A stretch of 64,000 nt of DNA from Saccharolobus shibatae B12. GTDB lineage: Archaea; Thermoproteota; Thermoprotei_A; Sulfolobales; Sulfolobaceae. The DNA lies in NCBI RefSeq assembly GCF_019175345.1, contig NZ_CP077717.1:1464001-1528000 (forward strand), given 5' to 3'. The notes under the pieces are model-generated. The model was not told the DNA's origin, searched no databases, and was given only the letters and a program-made list of their open reading frames with translations. The position numbers and the translations under genes are program-made. How positions within the stretch are numbered: the stretch's first letter is position 1; each line of letters starts with the position of its first letter. Below are positions 17,420 to 26,226 of the stretch, piece after piece.

Positions 17420-19032
17420 AACTATTCCTAAGCGATTTCAAGGAGAAAACTATCAGAACAACTTTCCCAGTTTACGTCATAACAGATAACCCGGATATGG
17501 TACTACAACACCCAGAAGTGAAATACTACGAGGAGGAAAAATGGAGAACCCTTGACGGAAAAGAGGTTAAAGTTTACTGCTTCGAGGTTGAGTCCTTTGA
17601 AGCCTATTATTACATGAGGAAGAGGTTAAAGGTAGTTAACGAAACACCAACAATATTGTCTCAAACCCTATACCGCCTAGGGATAAGGCCCTTTAAGAGA
17701 TTACACTCTTCCGATGACCAATTCCCAAAGGTAACAATTGCGAGAGTTGTACCCTTAGATTGGTATGGTGAATCGTTAAAAGGGAAAGTGTTTGAAGTCG
17801 AAATAAACGACGAGGTTAGGAGATTTTACGAAAAGCCTGAAGTTGAGGCTGATGTAGTTGAATGTCTAGGAGAGGCGTGTAATTACGTGAAGTCAAACGT
17901 CAAGATTAGGATTGAGAAGAAGAGGTCTCCAGTTTCAGCTAAGGGGTTAATAGAGTGGTCCCTAATCTCACTTACCCCAATTCACGAAATAGCCTACGCA
18001 ACGATTGGTAAAGTTTTAACTACAAATGAGGCTTGGGTTGCGTTTAAGAGAAGAATTATCATACCTAAAGTTGTTCCAAGAGTTGAGAAGTTGAGAAGGT
18101 TAGAGGATATAATGATGGCGGATAAGGGTGGGCTAATCCTATTCCCACAGCCCGGATGTTACGATAACGTTTATCAAGTTGACTTCTCTTCGATGTACCC
18201 CTCCTTGATTGTAAAGTATAACATTTCAGCTGAAACCGTTGACGCTTGTGATGATATAAAAACGGAACTACATTCAATTTGCTTAAAGGAAAAGGGAATT
18301 GTACCAGAAGCCTTACAGTGGTTGATAAAGAGAAAATCAGAGTTGAAGAGAATTGACGAGGAGAGGGCTGAGGCAATAAAGTGGATTTTAGTTGCATCCT
18401 TTGGCTATCTAGGTTATAGGAATTCCTTGTTTGGGAAGATTGAGGCTTACGAAATGGTAACCTATTTCGCTAGGAAAACTTTAAGGAGGACAATGGAGAT
18501 TGCCGAGGAGATGGGGTTGAAGGTTTTACACAGTATAATAGATTCACTAGTTGTTAAGGGGGATAACATTGATAAATTCATTGAGAAGGTTGAGAAAGAA
18601 ACGGGGTTGAGACTGGATTATAAACGTTACAATTGGATTATCTTTACTACTACCAGGAATGAGACGCCATATCCTACAAGATATATTGCAAACATGAATG
18701 GTGAAATAATCGCAAAGGGTTTAATAAGGGAGAACATGCCAAACATTATTAAGTCGTTTTTGGAAGACGTATTAAGAGGGCTTTCATTAACTAGGACTTG
18801 TTCTGATGTTAAAAAGGTTAGGATTAGGGATTTATTCGAGTATTATAAGAAGAGGACTATAAACGGCGAGCCAATTGATTACGTTATGTGGATTAAGGGT
18901 ATTCCTTACGTGAGGGGAGTTAAGGGTTTCTATGATGCTAGACTAGGTTATATGGGAAGAGATGTGAATTACTACATTAATTACTTGAAGAGGGTTTATG
19001 AAGACGTCGAAGAGGTGATCTCCAGATGTTAA
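17374..19032 (+). CDS. dpo2: Family-B DNA polymerase Dpo2 (PolB2), degenerate active site
   Basis: 552 residues, shorter than replicative PolB because the exonuclease domain is reduced. Motif A is YQVDFSSMYPSLI near residue 266-278. Motif B helix is RAEAIKWILVASFGYLGYRN near 332-351. Motif C is HSIIDSLVVKG near 388, where the usual YxDTDS has become IIDSL, so one catalytic Asp is altered. Dpo2-type enzymes are induced by DNA damage and implicated in translesion synthesis despite the altered motifs. The gene overlaps both neighbours (46 bp upstream, 7 bp downstream), indicating a tight three-gene operon. Confidence 0.88.
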   Translation: MEEYVLDAYPVKGGVKLFLSDFKEKTIRTTFPVYVITDNPDMVLQHPEVKYYEEEKWRTLDGKEVKVYCFEVESFEAYYYMRKRLKVVNETPTILSQTLYRLGIRPFKRLHSSDDQFPKVTIARVVPLDWYGESLKGKVFEVEINDEVRRFYEKPEVEADVVECLGEACNYVKSNVKIRIEKKRSPVSAKGLIEWSLISLTPIHEIAYATIGKVLTTNEAWVAFKRRIIIPKVVPRVEKLRRLEDIMMADKGGLILFPQPGCYDNVYQVDFSSMYPSLIVKYNISAETVDACDDIKTELHSICLKEKGIVPEALQWLIKRKSELKRIDEERAEAIKWILVASFGYLGYRNSLFGKIEAYEMVTYFARKTLRRTMEIAEEMGLKVLHSIIDSLVVKGDNIDKFIEKVEKETGLRLDYKRYNWIIFTTTRNETPYPTRYIANMNGEIIAKGLIRENMPNIIKSFLEDVLRGLSLTRTCSDVKKVRIRDLFEYYKKRTINGEPIDYVMWIKGIPYVRGVKGFYDARLGYMGRDVNYYINYLKRVYEDVEEVISRC

Positions 19033-19601
19033 CTACTGGCTTTACCTTTTTAGACGAGATAATAAAGAGTGATGATATTGTGGAGTTCTTCTCAACTGAT
19101 TACGATTTGTTGAGAATTTTCTATCATAGGGTTATAGCCATTTCAGCCCCAGTTTACGTTGTAGTAGTTTCCGAAAGAGGTGGATTAGATCCTTATCTAA
19201 TTGGGCGTTTTCAAAACGTTTTCGATAATCACGCTGAAGTATATATAAGGAGGGCTTTCAAGGCTGAAGATGTGCCAACTACTATAGATTCGATGGGAGA
19301 TAACGACTTAATAGTTATTGATCCTTATCATCATAGAAAGAATTACACTAAGATTGTCTCGTCATTGAGGAAAGTTAGAGGTAGGAAGTTCTTGTTCAGC
19401 TTTATGGATAGGGAAAGAGAAGGTTCAATTTTCGGTTCACATACTTCTCACTCTATGATTAAGTTGGTGAAGAGTGCTAGGGGTTTTAAGTTCGTTATAG
19501 TAAAAAGCGTTACTAGTAGAGAGATTGAAATTCCTAGTTATTTGTTAGATTTATACGGTAAAGTAAATGATGATGGAGGTTTGTTAAAGTATATGGTTTA
19601 G
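19026..19601 (+). CDS. RadA/RecA-like paralogue without Walker A, dpo2 operon
   Basis: 191 residues beginning MLTTGFTFLDEII, which parallels the start of archaeal RadA-like cores. The P-loop is absent, but a Walker-B-like strand DNDLIVIDPYHHRK is present near residue 95. The following strand RKFLFSFMDRER also fits a RecA fold. It probably acts as a non-hydrolysing accessory to the polymerase in damage tolerance. It is the last gene of the operon; its start overlaps dpo2 by 7 bp. Confidence 0.65.
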   Translation: MLTTGFTFLDEIIKSDDIVEFFSTDYDLLRIFYHRVIAISAPVYVVVVSERGGLDPYLIGRFQNVFDNHAEVYIRRAFKAEDVPTTIDSMGDNDLIVIDPYHHRKNYTKIVSSLRKVRGRKFLFSFMDREREGSIFGSHTSHSMIKLVKSARGFKFVIVKSVTSREIEIPSYLLDLYGKVNDDGGLLKYMV

Positions 19602-19648
19602 TAGCTGATTTTTCTATCTAGTGTAAGTGGACATATAATTTGTACTCA

Positions 19649-19740
19649 TAATAGTCTTTTTCCTCCCACGGTTGCAAACTTAGATTTGTCAGAAGCGAAG
19701 CGTTTAGTGCCTAGTAAACGCGAAAGGAAAATGACAGATA
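19649..19740. repeat. Degenerate ~92-bp repeat, family D
   Basis: Begins ATAGTCTTTTTCCTCCCACG and contains GGTTGCAAACTTAGATTTGT and GCCTAGTAAACGCG. A diverged copy is at 35800-35895, and two related blocks in inverse orientation lie within 29250-29460. It is non-coding and probably an old MITE. Confidence 0.5.
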
Positions 19741-19779
19741 TACTTTAAGTATAAAGATTTTATGATTTTACAGACTTCT

Positions 19780-19904
19780 TGCTTTGTGGATTACTTCAAT
19801 TTTATCTGAGTTAACACGGAACTTACTTTTAAATCAACGCATGATTTTAATTTAAGAAAACTTAACGGGGTTAACATCTAAGAAAATTGAAGGATTCAAC
19901 ACAG
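19780..19904. mobile_element. 125-bp MITE, family A, with 9-bp target duplication
   Basis: Starts TGCTTTGTGGATTACTTCAA and ends TTCAACACAG (imperfect inverted ends). The direct repeat CAGACTTCT flanks it at 19771-19779 and 19905-19913. Same family as 1183-1311. It lies in the gap after the dpo2 operon and disrupts no visible gene. Confidence 0.75.
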
Positions 19905-20183
19905 CAGACTTCTAGGTTTTCTCGATCTGAGTAATTTCGGAGATATTGTCGCCCTTTAAGCTACAAAAACTATAAACTTAGGATAAATATTTACTTCCAA
20001 TTCCTATTATGATAGTCTCCCTTGGCTCTAAAAATCATCAATAAGTATTATGCCCGGCCAGACCTCAAAAGGCAAGATTTATATTTAATAAGTAATATCA
20101 ACTTGTTATTCCAAAATCCCGTATGTATGGAACCCTAATTAGCTAAATAATAATGATTTAATATAGGAGAGTTTATATCATAT

Positions 20184-20238
20184 TCTGATGATGAACTTGA
20201 ATGGGAACGATTGGTGATATGAGGCCAGCTATCTGAAT
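20184..20238 (+). ncRNA. Probable C/D box sRNA
   Basis: In order there are C box ATGATGA (20188-20194), a D'-like CGAT (20208-20211), C' box GTGATAT (20214-20220) and D box CTGA (20233-20236), the roughly 50-nt spacing of archaeal C/D sRNAs. The D guide AGGCCAGCTAT could pair, with G-U pairs, to the conserved 23S rRNA segment AUAGCUGGUU and direct 2'-O-methylation. A TATA-like GATTTAATATAGG ends about 15-20 bp before the C box. It lies just upstream of the S9 peptidase gene. Confidence 0.55.
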
Positions 20239-20270
20239 AACTTTTTATTTCTACTCCTCTTTTATTATTT

Positions 20271-21881
20271 ATGAAATATGAAGATTTATTTAAGATAAAA
20301 CCTGTACTCGATTACGACGTATATAACGGAAAAATAGCAACAATTATAAGAGATGAAAAACCCGTCCTTTACGTCAACAAGGAAAAAGTCCAGCTAGAAG
20401 GATATGCCGAGAGAGTAGACTGGATAAATAGAAATAAAATGTTTATCACAGTAGACCCTAACGGTAGTGAAATTAGGAAAATTTACCTTTACGATGGCGG
20501 GAAGATAGAGAAAATTATTGATAACGAGTTTGATAATTTATCTCCTCGCGAGACAAAAGAAGGGATTCTAGTAATTTCAAACTATGATAAAAAGACATTA
20601 CATCTTTACCTCTACAATGAAGGAAAATATATTAAGCTAAGTAAGGGTGAAGGCCCGATAAACAATTACTGTTTTAATGGCAAATACATAGTTTACTCGA
20701 CTGGGATTTATGATAATAACATTCACGTGATAGATCTCGGTGGTAATGAAATTCATGTAATTAATATCCCAAACTCGGAGCAAGAGCTTGCAAATGAGAA
20801 CTGTTTTACTTCTCCTTCATCATTCATCTTCCTCTCAAATCACGAGGATTTATCTAAGGTTTATGAGTTTGATATTTTAAAGGGAGAGATCAGAAAAATA
20901 AGGGAAAGCAATTACGAAATATTCGAGGCTATTCCATATAATGGTTCTATCGCTTATGTTGAGGATAGGCACGGCAACTTAGTCTTAATTCACGAAAAAG
21001 AGATAGTTAATGAAGGCTTTACACACTCCTTAAAAGTTGATGGAGATTATATTTATTTTGTAAACTCTAAGCATGATAGATCAGCAGACCTATACAGATA
21101 TGGGAAGGAGGTAGAGAGGTTAACTGACTCAATGAACGATGCTAAAGGGGATTTCATAAGACCTAAGGTTGTCTCTTACGACTCCAATGGGCTAAGGATT
21201 TACGCCTTACTCTATGAAAAAGGTGATGAGGATAAGGGTATAGTTTATATTCACGGCGGTCCAGATTGGGAATGCGTAAACTCATTCAACCCAGAAATTC
21301 AGTTCTTTATGGAGAGAGGATTTAAGGTTATTTGTCCCAATTACAGAGGATCTATAGGTTATGGAAGGAAGTTTAACCATTTGAACGATAAAGACCCAGG
21401 GGGAGGTGAGTTGTTAGATGTTATAAATTCAGTGAAGGTCTTAGGAGTTAAAAAGATTGCAATAACTGGTGGAAGTTATGGTGGCTATTTGACTATGATG
21501 GCTACTACTAAGTTCCCAGACCTTTGGTGTTCGGCTGTGGCCGTAGTACCTTTTGTTAATTGGTTTACCGAAAAGAAACTTGAAAGGGAAATACTTCAAC
21601 AATATGACGAAATAAAGGTTGGTAATGATGAAAACTTATTGAGGGATAGATCACCTATATTCTTTATTGCTAAGATAAAAACTCCATTGCTTCTCTTAGC
21701 TGGTGAAAATGACCCAAGATGTCCAGCTGAGGAAACTTTGCAAGTAGTTGAAGAACTTAGAAAGTTGGGTAGAGAAGTGAAATATAAGATATACAAAGAT
21801 GAGGGACATGGATTTGCAAAAATAGAAAATTATGTTGACTCGATAAAAGAGGCTGTGGAGTTTATTAGTAGTCACTGCTGA
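20271..21881 (+). CDS. S9-family serine peptidase (acylaminoacyl/prolyl oligopeptidase type)
   Basis: 536 residues. An N-terminal seven-bladed propeller (about 1-310) is built of repeats such as RKIYLYDGGKIEKI and KVYEFDILKGEIRKI. The C-terminal alpha/beta hydrolase has IHGGPDWECVN, the nucleophile GGSYGGY near residue 400, the Asp in LAGENDPRCP near 480 and the His in KDEGHGF near 511. It cleaves short peptides, probably releasing N-acylated or hydrophobic residues in the cytoplasm. ATG 20271 has CTTTTTATTTC about 28 bp upstream. Monocistronic. Confidence 0.88.
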   Translation: MKYEDLFKIKPVLDYDVYNGKIATIIRDEKPVLYVNKEKVQLEGYAERVDWINRNKMFITVDPNGSEIRKIYLYDGGKIEKIIDNEFDNLSPRETKEGILVISNYDKKTLHLYLYNEGKYIKLSKGEGPINNYCFNGKYIVYSTGIYDNNIHVIDLGGNEIHVINIPNSEQELANENCFTSPSSFIFLSNHEDLSKVYEFDILKGEIRKIRESNYEIFEAIPYNGSIAYVEDRHGNLVLIHEKEIVNEGFTHSLKVDGDYIYFVNSKHDRSADLYRYGKEVERLTDSMNDAKGDFIRPKVVSYDSNGLRIYALLYEKGDEDKGIVYIHGGPDWECVNSFNPEIQFFMERGFKVICPNYRGSIGYGRKFNHLNDKDPGGGELLDVINSVKVLGVKKIAITGGSYGGYLTMMATTKFPDLWCSAVAVVPFVNWFTEKKLEREILQQYDEIKVGNDENLLRDRSPIFFIAKIKTPLLLLAGENDPRCPAEETLQVVEELRKLGREVKYKIYKDEGHGFAKIENYVDSIKEAVEFISSHC

Positions 21882-21990
21882 AGTCGATTTCCCTATGTTC
21901 AAAATGGATTTTCTGAAAATTGATTATTTGAACAAAGTCAATATTGCTAAAAAAAGAGACTCAAATAAATGAAAATTTCTTAAAAGGTTT

Positions 21991-23220
21991 TCATATATTT
22001 AACTCGGCGAGGAATAAATGAACCGGGAATGTGTCGTTTTCTCCATGCTTTGATAATGTAATCACTTTCTTCATCTTTCCAGCAATAACTTTTACCTGCT
22101 TTGCCCTCTCTCTGTATTTTACTTCGTAGCCGATAATCTCTGGCAGTGTTACAACATCTATCTCTTCCTTTCCAACCTCAGTATAACCTATGTTGTAAAT
22201 TCTCGAGAGATGTGATGCAACTACTCCCTCTACGATTATTGGATCATCTGGTCTCTTGACTCCGGTCCATGTAGATATTACGTCATAAAACAGCGGGTCT
22301 ACAAAGTGTATCTTAATCTGCTTTCTGTAGTTATAGTAACCGGTATTAACGTCTATAAAGTGAAGTGTTAAGGTCAAAAACATATCATTAAAGAGCTTAA
22401 TATACTCCGCAACAGTTCTGTGATTTACTCCTATCTCCTTGGCAATTGAGTTATAGCTCACCTTACTAGGTGTCGTTGAGAGGACTGCAGAAAGTATCTG
22501 CTTAGCGAGCATCTCATCTCTTCCTACCCTATTTATCTCATAAATGATCCACTCTGTATATATTTTCACTGGAGACAAACCGTTAATCGACGGAGGTAGT
22601 CCTCCTACCTTTAGATAACTCTCAAAGAGCTCTTCAATTTCACTGTACCAACCTGGCCTGACCTCAATTTTCGGATTAATTACCTTAATATAACCAGAGA
22701 AGCTGAGAGGGTACAAGATTACGTCTTTTCCATTTCCCCTCCTACCGGGAAAACTCTCTTTCTGCTTTAGAATCGTTAATGAACTTGAACCCGAAACCGT
22801 AACTACATCGCCTGTTAGTTCACCGGTATCAATTAAGTGCTTTACTGCTCTATACCATTCCTTAACAAAAGTGACCTCATCAAGGAAAATGAAGGAGGAT
22901 CTAATGCCCTCCTGTTTCCTAATTTTTAGATAGTCCCTTATCTTTTTTAATAGTTCTTCGTAATTGGACACGAGGTCGCAACTACAGTAGAATATTGATA
23001 AGGGATTGTGATTTGACTCAAGTAGCTTCTTAATTAGAAGTTTTATCAGAGTGGTCTTTCCAACTTGTCTAGGGCCTACGATAAAGTTTAAGGAGAAGGG
23101 CTGAAGAGAGACCTTGTTTATTTCCTTCGGAATCCACTTAAATTTAGCAGAGTTCCACTTCTTAATATCTTCATCTTCCTCTATGTAGTCCTTCCCTCTC
23201 CACCAAATGTTTTCTTCCAT
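21991..23220 (-). CDS. AAA ATPase with DUF4143 C-terminal domain
   Basis: 409 residues. Walker A is VGPRQVGKTTLIKLL near 48-62, Walker B is SFIFLDEVTF near 112-121, and the sensor strand VVTVSGSSSLTI follows. A winged-helix region (YNSIAKEIGVNHRTVAEYIK) and a C-terminal DUF4143 nuclease-like part (IGYEVKYRERAKQVKVI) complete the family pattern. Such genes are abundant in archaea and often act in mobile or defence contexts; specific function unknown. A duplicated promoter-like 18-mer lies immediately upstream (23233-23284). Confidence 0.8.
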   Translation of the reverse strand: MEENIWWRGKDYIEEDEDIKKWNSAKFKWIPKEINKVSLQPFSLNFIVGPRQVGKTTLIKLLIKKLLESNHNPLSIFYCSCDLVSNYEELLKKIRDYLKIRKQEGIRSSFIFLDEVTFVKEWYRAVKHLIDTGELTGDVVTVSGSSSLTILKQKESFPGRRGNGKDVILYPLSFSGYIKVINPKIEVRPGWYSEIEELFESYLKVGGLPPSINGLSPVKIYTEWIIYEINRVGRDEMLAKQILSAVLSTTPSKVSYNSIAKEIGVNHRTVAEYIKLFNDMFLTLTLHFIDVNTGYYNYRKQIKIHFVDPLFYDVISTWTGVKRPDDPIIVEGVVASHLSRIYNIGYTEVGKEEIDVVTLPEIIGYEVKYRERAKQVKVIAGKMKKVITLSKHGENDTFPVHLFLAELNI

Positions 23221-23232
23221 TGATACTTAGAA

Positions 23233-23284
23233 TATCAAAGGGTTTAAAAAATCTTGATAGTCTGAGTATCAAAGGGTTTAAAAA
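23233..23284 (-). promoter_or_regulatory. Tandemly duplicated promoter element
   Basis: TATCAAAGGGTTTAAAAA occurs exactly twice (23233-23250 and 23267-23284), 34 bp apart. On the minus strand each reads TTTTTAAACCCTTTGATA, a TATA-like box plus trailing motif, directly before the DUF4143 ATPase start at 23220. It could be two promoters or a repeated regulator site. Confidence 0.55.
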
Positions 23285-23626
23285 TGCGTTTAGGTATTTC
23301 AATATAATGGCGAATCCAAAAGTGAAATAAAATTTTCTTTTGATATACATACCTTTGTAAAGACATATTGTTCAATTATAGTCAATTTCTTAGTAAGTGC
23401 GAAGAGAAATAGCTTTTATCTATACAAAATATAGCTAGTTAAATCCCTTAACTCACTCATTCCCAACATTCCTCATTTAATACTCCTTTTGCAATTATTA
23501 TGAAAAATACTATAACATGTATCCCAATAATAACACTTTATTCACACTCAAGCGAAAAATTAGCCGTTTAACATTAACTTTCCTTAACAAATTTAGAGGA
23601 GAGAAAAAAGAAGAACGTAATTCCTC

Positions 23627-24898
23627 TTATAATAGACCTCTGGCCTTCATCGCCCTTACTACTCTATCCACAGCTAAAGCCATTGCCACAGTCCTCAAAT
23701 CTTGATCAGCAAACTTCCTCTTATGAAACTCGTATAAAGCGTTAAAGGCGTTAGTCATTCTATCAATAATAAGTTTCTTAGCCTCCTCATCACTAATTAT
23801 CCCGCCAGACTTATTGTTAGCCCACTCCACATAACTACCGACAACTCCTCCTGCGTTAGCTAAAATGTCTGGTATAACAACTATACCCCTTTGCTTTATT
23901 ATCTCATCTGCATCTGCAGTCAATGGACCATTTGCACCTTCAACAATAAGCTTAGCCTTAACTTTTGGTGCATTAAACTTATTTATGACATTTTCCACTG
24001 CGGCCGGAATTAATATATCACAATCACTTGTTAACAACTCCTCATTTGTAACCTTCTTACCCTCGGGATAATTCACAACACTGCCCGTACTCTGAACGAC
24101 TTCTAACGCCTTATTAACATCTATTCCGTCATCACTAATTACCCCTCCCCCAATATCGCTAACTCCAATTATTTTAGCCCCCATTTCGTTCAAGAATTTA
24201 GCTGTAAAAGAACCAACGTTTCCGAATCCTTGAATTATAACCCTTGATCCTTCAATTCCTCCTATGAACTTATTGGCAGCCTCTCTAGCAATCGTTGCTA
24301 CACCTAACCCAGTGCTGTACAGTCTAACACCTATCCCTCCTAGCTCAGAAGGCTTACCGGTAAACACTGCGAAATCAACTTCACCAGTTATCTTTATGTA
24401 CTCGTCTAGGAACCAGGCCATAGTTTGTGGGTTAGTGTTAATGTCGGGTGCTGGGATGTCCACATCGCTACCTAAATAGTTGTGAATTAATTGAACGTAT
24501 TTCCTAGATAAATCCTCCAATTCCTTTAATGTTAGCTTCTTAGGATCTACTCTTATCCCACCCTTTCCTCCCCCATAGGGTAGTAATAATAGGGAATTCT
24601 TCCACGTCATAATCATTGATAGTGCTATTACTTCATCTTGTGTAACATTGGGACTGTATCTAACTCCTCCCTTATAAGGGCCTAAGGCCGAATTGTGCTG
24701 ACTTCTCCAACCCATAAATGTCTTTAATTTACCATCGGAACCCCTAATCTGTATCTTAACTTGTATAACCCTTTCAGGCTGTGAAAGGGCTTCTAGGGTA
24801 TCAAGATCTAAACCCAACAATTCTCCAACTTTATACAACTTCTTAACTTGTTGAACGAACAAATTCGAGGTAAGGAGTTCTTCCATCGCTTTAGTCAT
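23627..24898 (-). CDS. gdhA: Glutamate dehydrogenase
   Basis: 423 residues, standard length for hexameric archaeal [16 protein letters not shown] carries the catalytic lysine, and [17 protein letters not shown] follows. [15 protein letters not shown] is the dinucleotide-binding Rossmann loop, and [17 protein letters not shown] is also conserved. It interconverts glutamate and 2-oxoglutarate plus ammonia in the cytoplasm. It stands alone; a TATA-like tract lies just upstream near 24940-24950. The start at 24898 (MTKAMEELL) could be four residues shorter. Confidence 0.95.
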   Translation of the reverse strand: MTKAMEELLTSNLFVQQVKKLYKVGELLGLDLDTLEALSQPERVIQVKIQIRGSDGKLKTFMGWRSQHNSALGPYKGGVRYSPNVTQDEVIALSMIMTWKNSLLLLPYGGGKGGIRVDPKKLTLKELEDLSRKYVQLIHNYLGSDVDIPAPDINTNPQTMAWFLDEYIKITGEVDFAVFTGKPSELGGIGVRLYSTGLGVATIAREAANKFIGGIEGSRVIIQGFGNVGSFTAKFLNEMGAKIIGVSDIGGGVISDDGIDVNKALEVVQSTGSVVNYPEGKKVTNEELLTSDCDILIPAAVENVINKFNAPKVKAKLIVEGANGPLTADADEIIKQRGIVVIPDILANAGGVVGSYVEWANNKSGGIISDEEAKKLIIDRMTNAFNALYEFHKRKFADQDLRTVAMALAVDRVVRAMKARGLL

Positions 24899-25361
24899 CT
24901 ACTTTAAGAATAAAAAATTATTCCAACTGAATTTTAAAAATCTTTAATATACAGTTTTACCAATGTAAGGAAGACAAATTGATATTAGAGGTCTTCTCAA
25001 AGTAAAGGAATAAAATATGTAAGGTTTTTGTAGAGACTCATTCAACTTCTCCTTTTGATATCTAATTTTAGAAGAATTAAAGAATCTTAGAGACCATTTC
25101 TTCATTTTCTACCCCGCTTAATATATATCTCGTTAATCGCTTGACGCAAAGGACGAGCTATTCTTCACGTTAAAAGCCTAACACGTTCTTCTGAATGAGG
25201 AAAATCCTTTGGATCACGATTTACTAAATGAGTATTAATTTTCAAAGGCCAGATAATATTCATTAGTATTACTCTCTCCTACCTTTTCTAACCCTAATGA
25301 AAACACCACGTTAGATTCTTTTAAACACAAATTAATAGTCTTGTTTCCCCTAATATATTTT
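24899..25361. other. Intergenic, nothing recognised
   Basis: Separates divergent gdhA and msrA. Apart from probable promoters at each edge (AATATACAG-like near 24945, ATTAATAG near 25330), I see no gene, repeat or structured element. Confidence 0.4.
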
Positions 25362-25898
25362 ATGGAAACTGCAACTTTAGGAGGAGGCTGTTTCTGGTGT
25401 ACAGAGGCAGTGTTTAAGAGAGTTAAGGGAGTGATCAGTGTTAAACCGGGTTATTCTGGAGGCCACTTACCTAACCCCACTTATGAAGACGTATGTACTG
25501 ATACAACTGGTCACGCTGAGGTAGTTCAGATAACATTTGACCCCTCAATAATTTCCTATAGGGAGCTACTGGAAATATTCTTCGAAATCCACGACCCTAC
25601 AACACCTAATAGGCAAGGGAATGATATAGGAACACAGTACAGGTCGATAATATTGTACCATAACGAAGAGCAGAAGAAAATAGCTGAGGAAATGATAAGG
25701 GAAGTAGAGAAGAGAATAGGAAAGAAAGTCGTTACAGAATTGAAACCGTTTGAAGTGTTTTATGAAGCTGAAGACTACCACCACAATTACTATGATACAC
25801 ATAAATACAATCCCTATTGTAGGTTTGTCATAAGTCCGAAAATAAATAAATTCTTGAAGGTTTTCCCAGAGAAAGTGAAGATTGAAGAAAAGATATAA
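25362..25898 (+). CDS. msrA: Peptide-methionine (S)-S-oxide reductase MsrA
   Basis: 178 residues from ATG 25362. The catalytic motif [12 protein letters not shown] places the reactive Cys at residue 10 and a second Cys at 13. [29 protein letters not shown] and [10 protein letters not shown] complete the family signature. It repairs oxidised methionine using thioredoxin-type reductants. The frame is open to TTG 25341, but the ATG is conserved in position relative to the motif and lies about 28 bp after a TATA-like box. Monocistronic. Confidence 0.93.
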   Translation: METATLGGGCFWCTEAVFKRVKGVISVKPGYSGGHLPNPTYEDVCTDTTGHAEVVQITFDPSIISYRELLEIFFEIHDPTTPNRQGNDIGTQYRSIILYHNEEQKKIAEEMIREVEKRIGKKVVTELKPFEVFYEAEDYHHNYYDTHKYNPYCRFVISPKINKFLKVFPEKVKIEEKI

Positions 25899-26025
25899 TA
25901 GATTTTTATTGTTGACTTATAAGGAAAAAGGGACATTAAGTTTAAAGTTTTTATTACGAAAAATAAGTAGCAATGCCATTATAATAATAAACATAAAACG
26001 GTGTTCTAAATAATTAATTTTATCT

Positions 26026-26130
26026 TATACTTGCTTATAGTCTAAAGGGCAACAACGTTTCCAAAATTACATAAAGACCTTTCCGTATATTAGGAAGAGA
26101 GTCTTGTCCTTTAAAGTCTCAGAAAGTATA
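26026..26130. mobile_element. 105-bp MITE, family C
   Basis: Inverted ends TATACTTGCTTATAGTCTAA and (complement of the right end) TATACTTTCTGAGACTTTAA, each followed by AGGRCAA. A copy of identical length is at 54102-54206. No clear target duplication remains. It is non-coding and occupies the gap between msrA and the thermopsin-like gene. Confidence 0.7.
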
Positions 26131-26226
26131 CATCACTTACGCATGGAAAACTTAGAATAATATTCAGGAACTTTACGTATCACTGAGAATAAAATTTTTA
26201 TAAATGTGTTGATTCTCTATTATTGT

